From NCBI RefSeq assembly GCF_000009765.2, contig NC_003155.5, positions 7,006,001-7,070,000 of the forward strand: a stretch of 64,000 nucleotides of DNA, given 5' to 3'. A program made the translations under genes and the position numbers. The stretch is from Streptomyces avermitilis MA-4680 = NBRC 14893 (GTDB lineage Bacteria; Actinomycetota; Actinomycetes; Streptomycetales; Streptomycetaceae). Of the stretch, positions 8,953 to 17,420 are shown in pieces. Numbering within the stretch: the first letter of the stretch is position 1; the number at the start of each line of letters is the position of its first letter. The notes under the pieces were generated by a model. It searched no databases. It was not told where the DNA came from and saw only the letters and a program-made list of their open reading frames with translations.

Positions 8953-11394
8953 ATGAACAACGTGGTCTGGTCCGGGACGTGGGTCGCCGAGCGGCTCGGT
9001 GTCGAGCTCGTCGGCGACGAGAAGCTGAGCGACCTGCTGGGGCTCGCGCTGCGGCGCAACCCCAAGCGGGCGCATCTGCTCGTCTCGAACGTGCTCGGCA
9101 AGCACGTACCGCAGTCGCCGTCCGTGGTGTACGGGTACGGCGTCGCCCTCGGGCGCCGGGTGCGGGAGCTCCTTGGCGCCGACGAGGCCCGTACGGCGGT
9201 CGTCCTCGGCTACGCGGAGACGGCCACCGGGCTCGGCCATTCGGTCGCGGACGGGGTGGGCCTCGCGCCCTACCTCCACTCGACCCGCCGCTCCGTCGCC
9301 GGCGTCGCGCGGGCGGGCGGCTTCGAGGAGTCCCACTCCCACGCGACCTCCCACCTGCTGCTGCCCGAGGACCCGGCGCTGCTGGCGGGCGACGGCCCGC
9401 TGGTCCTGGTCGACGACGAGTTCTCCACCGGCAACACGGTCCTCAACACCATCCGCGACCTGCACGAGCGCTATCCGCGCGGCCGGTACGTCGTCGTCGC
9501 CCTCGTGGACATGCGCTCCCCGGCCGACCTCGGGCGCCTGGACGAGTTCGCGCGCGAGATCGGTGCCCGGGTGGACCTGATCACGGCCGCCTCGGGGACG
9601 GTGAAGCTGCCCGAGGGCGTGCTGGAGAAGGGGCAGGAGCTGGTCGCCCGGCACGAGAGGGCCGTACCGGCGGAGCCCGCCCCGCGCGACCTCGGGCCGG
9701 TCACCCGGGTCGCTCTCGGCTGGCCCCGGGACCTCCCCGACGGCGGCCGGCACGGCTTCACACCCGAGCACCGCGCCCGCCTGGACAGGGCCCTGCCCGC
9801 CATGGCGGCGCGGCTCGCCGAGGCGATACCCGGCGAGGCCCGCCGCATACTCGTTCTCGGGTTCGAGGAACTGATGTACGCGCCGCTGCGGCTGGCCCAC
9901 GAGCTGGAACAGGCCGTCCGCGGCGAGGTGCGGTACTCCACGACCACCCGCTCACCCGTGCTCGCGGTGGACGACCCCGGCTACGCGATACGCAGCCGCA
10001 TCGTCTTCCCCGCCCACGACCATCCGGACGACGGACCCGGCGAGCGCTACGCGTACAACGTCGCCGGGGCCGGCTTCGACGCCGTCGTCGCCGTCGTCGA
10101 CTCGGCCGCCGACACCCCCGCGCTGCACGCCCCCGACGGACTGCTGGCCCAGCTCGCCGCGCACACCCCGAGCGTGCTGCTGGCCGTCGTCCCCTCGTAC
10201 GTTCCCGGACCATCGCACGGACCCGAAAGGCCCCCCATGCTCCCCGAGCCTCTCCGTGGCCCCGCCTTCTCCTCGTACGCGCCGGACGAGGTCGGCTGGC
10301 TGCTCCAGGACCTCTCGGATGTGACGCTGGAAGCGCCGACCGAGGAGCGCGAGGAGGCGATCCAGCGCGGCGGCGCCCACTACGCGGAGTCGCTGCCGGT
10401 GGAGTACCAGCCGAGCGAGCAGTACCAGGCGCTGTTCCAGGCCGCGCTCGACGACTCGGCCACCCGTATCGCCGAGGCGGTCGGCGCCGTCACGGAGATC
10501 GTGCTCGCCGAGCGGTCGCCCCGTCCCGTTCTGGTCTCTCTCGCCCGCGCCGGTACCCCCGTCGGGGTCCTGATGCGCCGCTGGGCCCAGCACCGGCACG
10601 GGCTCGACCTGCCGCACTACGCCGTCTCCATCGTCCGCGGCCGCGGCATCGACGCCAACGCGCTGCGCTGGCTGGCCGACCGGCACGACCCGGCCGACGT
10701 CGTCTTCGTCGACGGCTGGACCGGCAAGGGCGCGATCACCCGCGAACTCGCCGACGCCATACGGGAGTTCGAGGAATCCGACGGCATCTCGGGCTTCGAC
10801 CCGGAGATCGCGGTCCTCGCCGACCCGGGCTCCTGCGTACGCACGTACGGCACCCGCGAGGACTTCCTCATCCCCTCCGCCTGCCTCAACTCGACCGTCT
10901 CCGGCCTGATTTCGCGCACGGTGCTGCGCGCCGACCTGGTCGGCCCGCACGACTTCCACGGCGCGAAGTTCTACCGCGAACTCGCCGGTGCCGATGTGTC
11001 CGTGGACTTCCTCGACGCCGTCTCGGCCCGCTTCGCCGAGGCCGAGGACACGGTCGACGCCCGCGTCAAGGAACTGCTCTCCGCCGACCGCGCCCCGACC
11101 TGGGAGGGCTGGGCGGCGGTCGAGCGGATCAGCGAGGAGTACGAGATCCACGACGTGAACCTCGTCAAGCCGGGCGTCGGCGAGACCACGCGCGTACTGC
11201 TGCGCCGCGTCCCCTGGAAGATCCTCGCCCGCGCCGGAGCGGGCGCCGACCTCGACCACGTCCGGCTGCTCGCCGAGCAGCGCGGGGTGCCCGTCGAGGA
11301 GGTCGCCGAACTCCCGTACACCTGCGTGGGGTTGATCCACCCCAAGTACACGCGGGGCGCCACAGGTGCCGACGGCAAGGCGGTGACGGTCTGA
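8953..11394 (+). CDS. Fused Ter-associated PRTase/TRSP and StiP (PRTase_1)/PELOTA protein
   Basis: One uninterrupted 813-codon ORF covers what are usually two proteins. Residues 1-250 are a phosphoribosyltransferase (PRTase_2 type) with the PRPP loop LVLVDDEFSTGNT at about 151-162. Residues 250-420 look like the TRSP domain that follows it. Met429 (10237) opens a second module matching the StiP/PRTase_1 family: SSYAPDEVGWLLQDLSDV, AHYAESLPVEYQPSEQYQ, VSLARAGTPVGVLMRRW, and VFVDGWTGKGAITREL near 590. The last 90 residues fit the PELOTA RNA-binding domain. GAAAGG sits 6 nt before Met429, so a second protein could be started internally. ATG at 8953 follows AAGGAA. The stop overlaps the next start by one base. 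Confidence 0.85.
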   Translation: MNNVVWSGTWVAERLGVELVGDEKLSDLLGLALRRNPKRAHLLVSNVLGKHVPQSPSVVYGYGVALGRRVRELLGADEARTAVVLGYAETATGLGHSVADGVGLAPYLHSTRRSVAGVARAGGFEESHSHATSHLLLPEDPALLAGDGPLVLVDDEFSTGNTVLNTIRDLHERYPRGRYVVVALVDMRSPADLGRLDEFAREIGARVDLITAASGTVKLPEGVLEKGQELVARHERAVPAEPAPRDLGPVTRVALGWPRDLPDGGRHGFTPEHRARLDRALPAMAARLAEAIPGEARRILVLGFEELMYAPLRLAHELEQAVRGEVRYSTTTRSPVLAVDDPGYAIRSRIVFPAHDHPDDGPGERYAYNVAGAGFDAVVAVVDSAADTPALHAPDGLLAQLAAHTPSVLLAVVPSYVPGPSHGPERPPMLPEPLRGPAFSSYAPDEVGWLLQDLSDVTLEAPTEEREEAIQRGGAHYAESLPVEYQPSEQYQALFQAALDDSATRIAEAVGAVTEIVLAERSPRPVLVSLARAGTPVGVLMRRWAQHRHGLDLPHYAVSIVRGRGIDANALRWLADRHDPADVVFVDGWTGKGAITRELADAIREFEESDGISGFDPEIAVLADPGSCVRTYGTREDFLIPSACLNSTVSGLISRTVLRADLVGPHDFHGAKFYRELAGADVSVDFLDAVSARFAEAEDTVDARVKELLSADRAPTWEGWAAVERISEEYEIHDVNLVKPGVGETTRVLLRRVPWKILARAGAGADLDHVRLLAEQRGVPVEEVAELPYTCVGLIHPKYTRGATGADGKAVTV

Positions 11395-12212
11395 TGGCCC
11401 GGCCCACGGTGCTCGTCGCCAGCGACCTCGACCGCACGCTGATCTACTCGGCCGCCGCACTCGCGCTGACCATGCCGGACGCGCGGGCGCCCCGGCTGCT
11501 CTGCGTCGAGGTGCACGAGAACAAGCCGCTGTCCTACATGACCGAGACCGCGGCCGGGCTGCTCACCGAGCTCGGCGACGCGGCGGTGTTCGTGCCGACC
11601 ACGACCCGTACCCGTAAGCAGTACCAGCGGATCAACCTGCCGGGCCCCGTCCCGAAGTACGCGATCTGCACCAACGGCGGGCAGTTGCTGGTCGACGGCG
11701 TGCCGGACCCGGACTGGCACGATGTGGTCACCGGGCGGCTCGCCGACGAGTGCGCGCCGCTGGACGAGGTGCAGGCCCACCTGGCCGAGACCGCCGACCC
11801 GGTGTGGCTGCGCAAGCAGCGCGTCGCCGAGGACCTCTTCGTCTATCTCGTCGTCGAGCGCGAGCTGCTGCCCGAGGCGTGGGTGAAGGAACTCGCGGTG
11901 TGGGCGGAGAACCGCGGCTGGACGGTCTCCCTCCAGGGCCGCAAGCTCTACGCCGTGCCGAAGCCGCTGACCAAGAGCGCGGCGATGCGCGAGGTCGCCC
12001 GCCGCACCGGCGCCGGACTCACGCTCGCGGCCGGGGACTCCCTGCTGGACGCCGACCTGCTGCTGGCCGCGGACCGCGGCTGGCGGCCGGGGCACGGCGA
12101 ACTGGCCGACGCGGAGTGGGCTGCGCCGGCGGTCGCGGCTCTGTCGGAGCGGGGTGTGCTGGCGGGGGAGCGGATTCTGCGGGAGTTCTTGCGGGGGGTG
12201 CGGGAGGGGTAG
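11394..12212 (+). CDS. HAD-superfamily phosphatase of the Ter biosynthetic module
   Basis: Protein of 272 aa with HAD motif I DLDRTL (residues 11-16), the KxxA motif in LTKSAAM and a motif IV GDSLLDADLLLAAD. The broad cap region resembles the sucrose-6-phosphatase-like HADs found in Ter loci. It starts inside the stop codon of the PRTase fusion (TGATG), so the two are translationally coupled. The predicted role is dephosphorylation of the phosphoribosyl intermediate made by the upstream enzymes. The family assignment is firm; the substrate is inference. Confidence 0.85.
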   Translation: MARPTVLVASDLDRTLIYSAAALALTMPDARAPRLLCVEVHENKPLSYMTETAAGLLTELGDAAVFVPTTTRTRKQYQRINLPGPVPKYAICTNGGQLLVDGVPDPDWHDVVTGRLADECAPLDEVQAHLAETADPVWLRKQRVAEDLFVYLVVERELLPEAWVKELAVWAENRGWTVSLQGRKLYAVPKPLTKSAAMREVARRTGAGLTLAAGDSLLDADLLLAADRGWRPGHGELADAEWAAPAVAALSERGVLAGERILREFLRGVREG

Positions 12213-12230
12213 GGCGGGTCCTTGTCGACG

Positions 12231-12260
12231 GCGGTTGGTCAACGACTGTTGGCCAACCGC
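12231..12260. terminator. Bidirectional hairpin after the Ter module
   Basis: GCGGTTGG (12231-12238) pairs with CCAACCGC (12253-12260) between two converging transcription units. Confidence 0.55.
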
Positions 12261-12296
12261 TGACCGCTGCCTACGCCCGTAGGCCACCCCCGTCGC

Positions 12297-12518
12297 TCAC
12301 CCGCAGCAGCCCCCGCCGCAGCAACCGCCACCGCCTCCGCCCGCCCGCGGTGCCGGAGACGGGGCCGGGGCCGAGCCGCCCACCGCGACCGTCGACAGGA
12401 GTTTCACCGTGTCGTCGTGGCCGGCCGGGCAGGCCGCGGGGGCGGCGGACTCCGCCATCGGGCGGCTCAGTTCGAACGTGTCGCCGCAGGTCCGGCAGCG
12501 GTACTCGTAGCGAGGCAT
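12297..12518 (-). CDS. FmdB-type zinc-ribbon protein
   Basis: Small protein of 73 aa starting MPRYEYRCRTCGDTFELSRP, the FmdB/regulatory zinc-ribbon signature, with CRTC and a later CPAGH as ligands. The C-terminus is a Gly/Cys tail (GGGGGGCCGGGCCG) found in many actinobacterial FmdB proteins. ATG at 12518 is used. A GTG 6 nt upstream is also possible, and either start is only 4-9 nt past the stop of the DUF4383 gene, so translation is probably coupled. Confidence 0.85.
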   Translation of the reverse strand: MPRYEYRCRTCGDTFELSRPMAESAAPAACPAGHDDTVKLLSTVAVGGSAPAPSPAPRAGGGGGGCCGGGCCG

Positions 12519-12527
12519 GCGCACAGG

Positions 12528-13208
12528 TTAACCGGCGTCGCCCGGCGGCCGCAGCGCCCCGGACGCCTTCGCCCGCCGCCGCACCTCGGCCTCCCGCAGC
12601 GTCGCCAGCTGCCGCACGTCGTGCGCCCGCCGCAGCGACTCCACCGACGACGTCCGCATCCGCTGCTCCCGCTCCACCTGTTCGGGGTGGCGGGCCCGCC
12701 AGTACGGGTTGTCGTGCGGCAGGGCCGAGCCGACCCGCCCGTACATCCCGAAGAACATCAGCAGGACGCCCACCACAAAGCTGAACAGCACGTTCTGGAT
12801 GTGGAACGCGAGGAAGTTGAAGCCGGTGTCGAGGAGCGCGAGGTTCACGAAGCCGCTGAGGATGAACAGGATGCCGAGCACCATGTTGAGCGTAGACGCG
12901 ACGTTCCCGCCGATCACCATTCCGACGAACAGCAGCAGCCCGACGCAGATCGACAGCGCGCTCAGTGCGCCGTTGGTGTTCAGGCCCGCGACCGTGTCTC
13001 CGTGGGTGTTGAAGAAGCCGATCCGGTTGATCAGGCCGAGGACGCCGAAGGCGAGGAGCACGAGCCCCATCAGCCCCGCGCCGACCCGGTAGAACTTGCT
13101 GAGGCCGTGGTCGACCGGCAGATGCTCGTCGAGGTTGATCCTTCTGGTCCGTCGCGACCGTCGCGACCGTTGTGATCCCCGGCGCAGTCCGTGGGTGTGG
13201 GTGGCCAT
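12528..13208 (-). CDS. DUF4383 membrane protein
   Basis: The protein has 226 aa with four hydrophobic segments: GLMGLVLLAFGVLGLI, LSICVGLLLFVGMVIG, LGILFILSGFVNLALL and FSFVVGVLLMFFGMYG. A Lys/Arg-rich N-terminus (HGLRRGSQRSRRSRRTRR) and a charged cytoplasmic tail rich in Arg and Glu flank them. The start ATG is preceded by AGGAGG. The function of the family is unknown. It forms a two-gene unit with fmdB. Confidence 0.85.
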   Translation of the reverse strand: MATHTHGLRRGSQRSRRSRRTRRINLDEHLPVDHGLSKFYRVGAGLMGLVLLAFGVLGLINRIGFFNTHGDTVAGLNTNGALSALSICVGLLLFVGMVIGGNVASTLNMVLGILFILSGFVNLALLDTGFNFLAFHIQNVLFSFVVGVLLMFFGMYGRVGSALPHDNPYWRARHPEQVEREQRMRTSSVESLRRAHDVRQLATLREAEVRRRAKASGALRPPGDAG

Positions 13209-13336
13209 GTCCGCCTCCTCTCACCGCAGGGCGGAGGCCGTACGGCACCCCTTCAGGATCCGCCCGCGGTGGCCGCGAAGCCAACACCGGGCGCACGCAC
13301 GCCGCCCCCTTCACGGACCCTCCTCGCGGACCCCCT

Positions 13337-14782
13337 TCACGGTCCGCCCGTGCCCCGCTCCTCGCGGATCTGGGACACCACCCGCGCGACCGACTGCCGC
13401 ACCGCCTCCAGCTCGGTCAGGAAGTGCCAGTAGTCGGGGTGGCGCCCCTCCAGCGTGCCGATGGCGCGGTCGAGCCGGGCGACGGAGTCGTCGAGGGGGC
13501 GGGCATGCCGCGGGTCGGGCGTGTTGCGGCCCGCCATGGCCAGCCGCTGCGCGTCGCGGATCGCGAAGCGCGTACGGTCGATCTCCTGCTGCGGGTCCTT
13601 CGCGACGGCGTTGAGCCGCCGCAGCCGGTCCCCGGCCGCCGACACCGCCTCGTCCGTGTTGTTCAGCAGTGCCCGCACGGTGGACAGCAGCGAGGTCGCG
13701 TCCGGCCAGCGCTGGGCGTCCCGCGCGGCCTGAGCCTCTTTCAGCTTCAGCTCGGCCTGCCGTACGTTCTCCGCGGTGTGTTCCGGCACGTGCTGGAGGT
13801 CCTGCCAGCACGCGGCCGAGAACCGGCGCCGCAGCTCGCTCAGCATCGGATCCACCTGCCCGGCGCGCGTGGTCAGCGCCTGGGCGCGGGTCCGCAGGGA
13901 CACCAGCCGGTGGTCGATCTCGGCGGCCCGCTCCGGCAGCCGCTCCGCCTCCGCGCGTACCGCCTCCGCGTTCCGGGCGACCCGCTCGGCGCGCTCCAGG
14001 GTCCCCGGCACACCGTGCTGTCCGGCGCCCTGGTTGAGCTTGGTCAGCTCCGGGGCGAGGGCGGCGAGACGGGCGGCGAGGTCGTCGGCCTTCAGCCCCG
14101 ACTCCCGTACGGCGTCCAGCGCGTTGCTCGCGGCGAGCAGGGCCTGGCGGGCGCGTTCGACGGCCGGGGCGAGCCGGGCCAGCTGGGTCTCGGCCTTGCC
14201 GAGCAGCGGCCCGAGCCCCTGCTCGAAACGATCCAGCTCCTGCTTGACCCGGCCCAGCTCGTCGCGAGCGGCGGTCAGCTCGGCGCGGGCGCGCGAGGCG
14301 GTGGCGGCCTCCAGGTCGACCCGGTCGAGATCGTGTGCGTCGACGGCCTCGATGTACTGGTGGCTGGCCTCGTCGATCCGCCGCCCGAGCGTCTCGAAGT
14401 CGGAGACCGCGCGGCGCGCGGCGGGGGAGTCGTCGACGGCGGTGATGGTCTCTATCGAGATGCGCAGGTCACGCTGGGCGGTGTCGAGCTCGTAGAACGC
14501 GGCCGCGGCGGCGTCCTTCGCGGCCTGGGCCTCGGCCCGCTGCCCCTCGGCCCGCCCGCCGAACCACCGCCGGGTCCCGCCGCCGGCGAAGGCCGCGGGC
14601 AGGGCGAGAGCGGCGACGAGGGGGAGGGCGACGAGGGTGAGCACGTCGCGGACGGCGCCGGACGAGATCCGTCGGGAGCGACCGCCGGGCCCGAGCGGCC
14701 CGCCTGGTCGGTGTGCGCGTGGCGCAAACGGCGTGTACGGCTGTGAAGGTGTCGCCGTCACATCCCTCTCCCGTGCTGTCAT
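13337..14782 (-). CDS. Membrane-anchored coiled-coil protein
   Basis: The protein has 481 aa. One hydrophobic segment near residues 46-66 (VLTLVALPLVAALALPAAFA) follows an Arg-rich cytoplasmic head. Nearly all the rest is Ala/Glu/Arg/Leu-rich helix with strong coiled-coil character (e.g. ELTAARDELGRVKQELDRFE and AERVARNAEAVRAEAERLPE). I do not recognise a catalytic domain. Similar proteins occur widely in streptomycetes. A structural or scaffolding role at the membrane is the simplest reading. It lies between DUF4383 and the DUF4097 lipoprotein gene, all leftward. Confidence 0.8.
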   Translation of the reverse strand: MTARERDVTATPSQPYTPFAPRAHRPGGPLGPGGRSRRISSGAVRDVLTLVALPLVAALALPAAFAGGGTRRWFGGRAEGQRAEAQAAKDAAAAAFYELDTAQRDLRISIETITAVDDSPAARRAVSDFETLGRRIDEASHQYIEAVDAHDLDRVDLEAATASRARAELTAARDELGRVKQELDRFEQGLGPLLGKAETQLARLAPAVERARQALLAASNALDAVRESGLKADDLAARLAALAPELTKLNQGAGQHGVPGTLERAERVARNAEAVRAEAERLPERAAEIDHRLVSLRTRAQALTTRAGQVDPMLSELRRRFSAACWQDLQHVPEHTAENVRQAELKLKEAQAARDAQRWPDATSLLSTVRALLNNTDEAVSAAGDRLRRLNAVAKDPQQEIDRTRFAIRDAQRLAMAGRNTPDPRHARPLDDSVARLDRAIGTLEGRHPDYWHFLTELEAVRQSVARVVSQIREERGTGGP

Positions 14783-14915
14783 CCGCCCTACCCGGTGTCA
14801 TTCTCCCACCGGTTGAGGACGAACACACGGGCCGGTCGGTTCGCGGTCGAGACCGAGACCCGTTGTCCGGCTATCGGGTTGTCCGGCTATCCGGTTGCCC
14901 GGTTCGCCGGGGGCC

Positions 14916-15716
14916 TCAACCTGCCGTCCGTACCGTGACCGCTCCATCCTTCGTGTGTGCGTCGACCACATGGGAGCTGGTCTCGTCCCTGGGCACGGAC
15001 ACATGCACGCTTCCGTCGTCGCTGCCGGTTGTCACGCGGTACGCGGCGTGCGGCAGCGTGATGCTGATCGAGCCGTCCTGGCTCCTGGACTTCACCAGGT
15101 CGGGCACCACGCCCAGTTCGAGGTGGATCGAACCGTCCTGGCTGTCGGCCTCCACCCGGTGCGAACCGACGCCGGCCGCGCTGATCGAACCGTCGGCGGT
15201 GTGCAGCGTGAGCGGCCCCGTGGAGTCGGTCACCCGCACCGAACCGTCCGACGTACTGACGCGGAGCGCCTCCTTGAAGCCCCGCGCGCGCACGCTCCCG
15301 TCGCCGTCCTCGACGGTGACGGCGACCCCGCGCGGCACCTCGATCCGGTGCTTCGCGGCGCAGTCCGCGACCATCCCCGAGCACTTCATCCGCAGCACGA
15401 GCCGGTTGCCCTTCATGGTCCACGTCACCCTGGGATCCCTGCCGACCATCACGCTGCCGCGGAACCACCGGGTGACCTCGACCTTGTCGACGTCGGCCGA
15501 GACGACTTCGAGCGCCGAGTCGTCGGAGTCGACGGTGAGTGTGCGCCCGGGGAGGGCGAAGGACCGGTGCTCCGGATCCTTGTCCTCCGTCGCGTCGGCC
15601 CCACAGGCGGCGGCCGTGGCGACCAGCACGGCGACGACACCGGTGACGGCGAGTGCCCGGGTACGCCGGATACGTGCGGTACCTCGGGCAGGACGGGTGC
15701 GCACTGTGCCAGCCAT
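14916..15716 (-). CDS. DUF4097 beta-helix lipoprotein
   Basis: The 266-aa exported protein starts with an RxxR-rich signal and a lipobox-like VATAAAC at about residue 38, so it is likely a lipoprotein. The body repeats a DGS-centred strand-turn unit (DGSVRARG, DGSVRVTD, DGSISAAG, DGSIHLEL, DGSISITL, DGSVHVSV) about every 18-22 residues, which fits a right-handed parallel beta-helix of the DUF4097 type. GGGGGAG precedes the ATG. Its binding partner is unknown. Confidence 0.85.
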   Translation of the reverse strand: MAGTVRTRPARGTARIRRTRALAVTGVVAVLVATAAACGADATEDKDPEHRSFALPGRTLTVDSDDSALEVVSADVDKVEVTRWFRGSVMVGRDPRVTWTMKGNRLVLRMKCSGMVADCAAKHRIEVPRGVAVTVEDGDGSVRARGFKEALRVSTSDGSVRVTDSTGPLTLHTADGSISAAGVGSHRVEADSQDGSIHLELGVVPDLVKSRSQDGSISITLPHAAYRVTTGSDDGSVHVSVPRDETSSHVVDAHTKDGAVTVRTAG

Positions 15717-15983
15717 GAAGATCTCCCCCTGAAAACCGGACCGTCCGGTGCGCTACGACCGTACGAACCCGCGGCCTCCGAGGGGATCCGGGCCGCTCCC
15801 GGATCCGAGGTGGGGAAAACCCCCGGTGTCCGCGCCCGGGTTTCGCGCGGCGTCCCCGCCCGGGTGTTCCGCGCGGTGCTTCCCGCAGCGTTTCCCGGTA
15901 TCCCGGCCGCGCTCCGGCGGTACGGGTTTCGATACGGGTTTGCAGGGCATGCCCCCGGGCAATGTAGGCTGTCGACTCGTCCT

Positions 15984-16058
15984 GGGCGCGTAGCTCAGGG
16001 GTAGAGCGCCGCCCTTACAAGGCGGATGTCGGCGGTTCGAAACCGTCCGCGCCCACCA
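15984..16058 (+). tRNA. tRNA-Val(TAC)
   Basis: The acceptor arms GGGCGCG (15984-15990) and CGCGCCC (16048-16054) pair perfectly. The anticodon stem CCGCC/GGCGG closes the loop CTTACAA, with TAC at 16016-16018. The T-loop GGTTCGAAACC is canonical and CCA is encoded. Its 3' half served as an integration site (see the repeats at 16009 and 19366). Confidence 0.95.
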
Positions 16059-16066
16059 GTCTCAGG
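16009..16066 (+). repeat. attL: 3' half of tRNA-Val plus 8 bp
   Basis: The segment runs from the anticodon stem through CCA into AGTCTCAGG. It matches 19366-19423 at 55 of 58 positions. Confidence 0.85.
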
Positions 16067-16074
16067 ACACGACT

Positions 16075-16116
16075 AAGGCCCAGGTCAACCGGTGTGAATC
16101 CGGGGACCTGGGCCTT
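16075..16116 (+). terminator. tRNA-Val terminator
   Basis: AAGGCCCAGGTC (16075-16086) pairs perfectly with GACCTGGGCCTT (16105-16116), followed by GATCTTTCTC. A diverged second copy follows the distal att repeat. Confidence 0.8.
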
Positions 16117-16150
16117 GATCTTTCTCGGCGACTTTTCGGCGCCGTGCCAC

Positions 16151-16579
16151 TTACGTGCCAGATGGGCCGCGCGGGGGCCGCTTCACCTTCCTGATCTGAC
16201 CGTCGACGTAGTCGGCGATCTGGTGGTCACGGCCGTTGACGAGGTGCTGGTAGATCAGCGCGGCCCGCACGGAGGAGTGGCCCATGCGGTGCATCAGCTC
16301 GCGGGTGGTGGCGCCGCCGGTGGCAGCGAGCGTGTTCCCGGTGTGCCGGAGATCGTGGAAATGGACGTCACCGAGACCGGTCGCGTCGAGCGCTCGGAGC
16401 CAGATCCGCCGGAAGTTGTTGCGCCGCAGGACACCACCACGGGCACCGACGAAGACGAGCCCGGTTCGGCCGGCACTCGCGTACTCGGCCAGGTGTTCCG
16501 CGGTCTTCGCGATCCGTCTCCCGGACGCCTTGGACGGCAACGGCCCGCACGTGTGGAGCCACGACGGCAAGCGCCTCAT
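16151..16579 (-). pseudogene. Tyrosine recombinase (integrase), C-terminal fragment
   Basis: An open frame of 142 codons carries the C-terminal half of a phage/AICE integrase catalytic domain: HDLRHTGNTLAATGGA (Arg with HxxR context), HRMGHSSVRAALIYQHL with the histidine and tyrosine nucleophile regions, and the end GPSGT. The SAM-like N-terminal domain and first catalytic arginine are missing; upstream sequence is unrelated low-complexity DNA. It sits 92 bp from the tRNA and reads toward it, the normal place for an attL-proximal int gene. It is probably inactive. Confidence 0.8.
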
Positions 16580-17420
16580 CCCAGCGGGATAGAACTTTCC
16601 CTACTTCATCAAGGCCCGCGCACGGCGCGGGCGCGCGCCGCCTCTGCGGCGCGGCCTGCCTCCTGTCTGCGCCCCGGCTGGCCGCGCCCGGCGGCGCGCT
16701 GGCGAACTGCGGGCATGAAGTGGGAGACACCCTCTGTGGCTGGGGCGGTCGGCTCCACGACTTTAGCCAGCCACTTTGGGGCGAGCCTCGAAGATCATGG
16801 CCCCAACGTCGTGCTTTAACGGGCAGGTCCACAGACTGCCCGACTCGCCGGAAGCTTACGGGGCCATGATCACTCGCCCCAAAGCAGCTCCCGGCCAAAG
16901 TCGCTACGCCGACCTACACGATCACCCTCGGACGTCCGTCACGACCCAACTCCCCCGGCCGGGCCGTCCGTCGGAACGCGATAGGAAGCACCTCCTCCAG
17001 GTGCAGCCTCAGCATCAGGCTCGTAGCGATTGTGAGGAACGCCCGTGCAACTCGGTGAATCATCAATCATCCGCATCGACGACGCCCATACGGTTCACGG
17101 GTTGAGGGGTGCAAAAGGCGCATCACGTGGCAATCATCCGTAGGACTCCGTCGCCTCGACACCGGGATGGGGTGGGGAGGAACTCTCCGGAAATCACTGA
17201 TGTGGCAAGTCCGCGGAGCCGCCATCGCTGACGTAGAGACCTCTGACTCCATGAAGCTCAGAAGATCCTCAACAAACCACTGAAAGCATTTACTTCAGCT
17301 TCACAGCTCCATACTGTCCGTACATCGACAGTGACAAGGCGAAGGCGGCCAAAGCGCATGGGGAGGATGCCTCGCTGTCAAGCACTGTCAGCTTTCACGA
17401 CCAAACAATGGGGGACCAAG
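16580..17420. other. Gene-poor stretch of the integrative element
   Basis: I see no convincing gene here. The region contains the palindrome described at 16774-16884. The frames that remain open do not resemble proteins. Base composition is lower in GC than the flanking chromosome, especially from about 16900 on. Confidence 0.5.
16774..16884. repeat. Long imperfect palindrome with inner hairpin
   Basis: The outer arms are CTTTGGGGCGAG (16774-16785) with CTCGCCCCAAAG (16873-16884). The middle arms are GATCATGGCCCC (16793-16804) with GGGGCCATGATC (16860-16871). An inner stem pairs CGGGCAG (16820-16826) with CTGCCCG (16836-16842). All three pairs are perfect, and pairing extends weakly beyond the outer arms. 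It could be a replication or transfer origin remnant, transposon ends, or a structured RNA. Confidence 0.7.

Noticed and set aside
16776..17105. 109-codon frame in the element
   Set aside because: It crosses the palindrome, has no ribosome binding site and no protein-like pattern.
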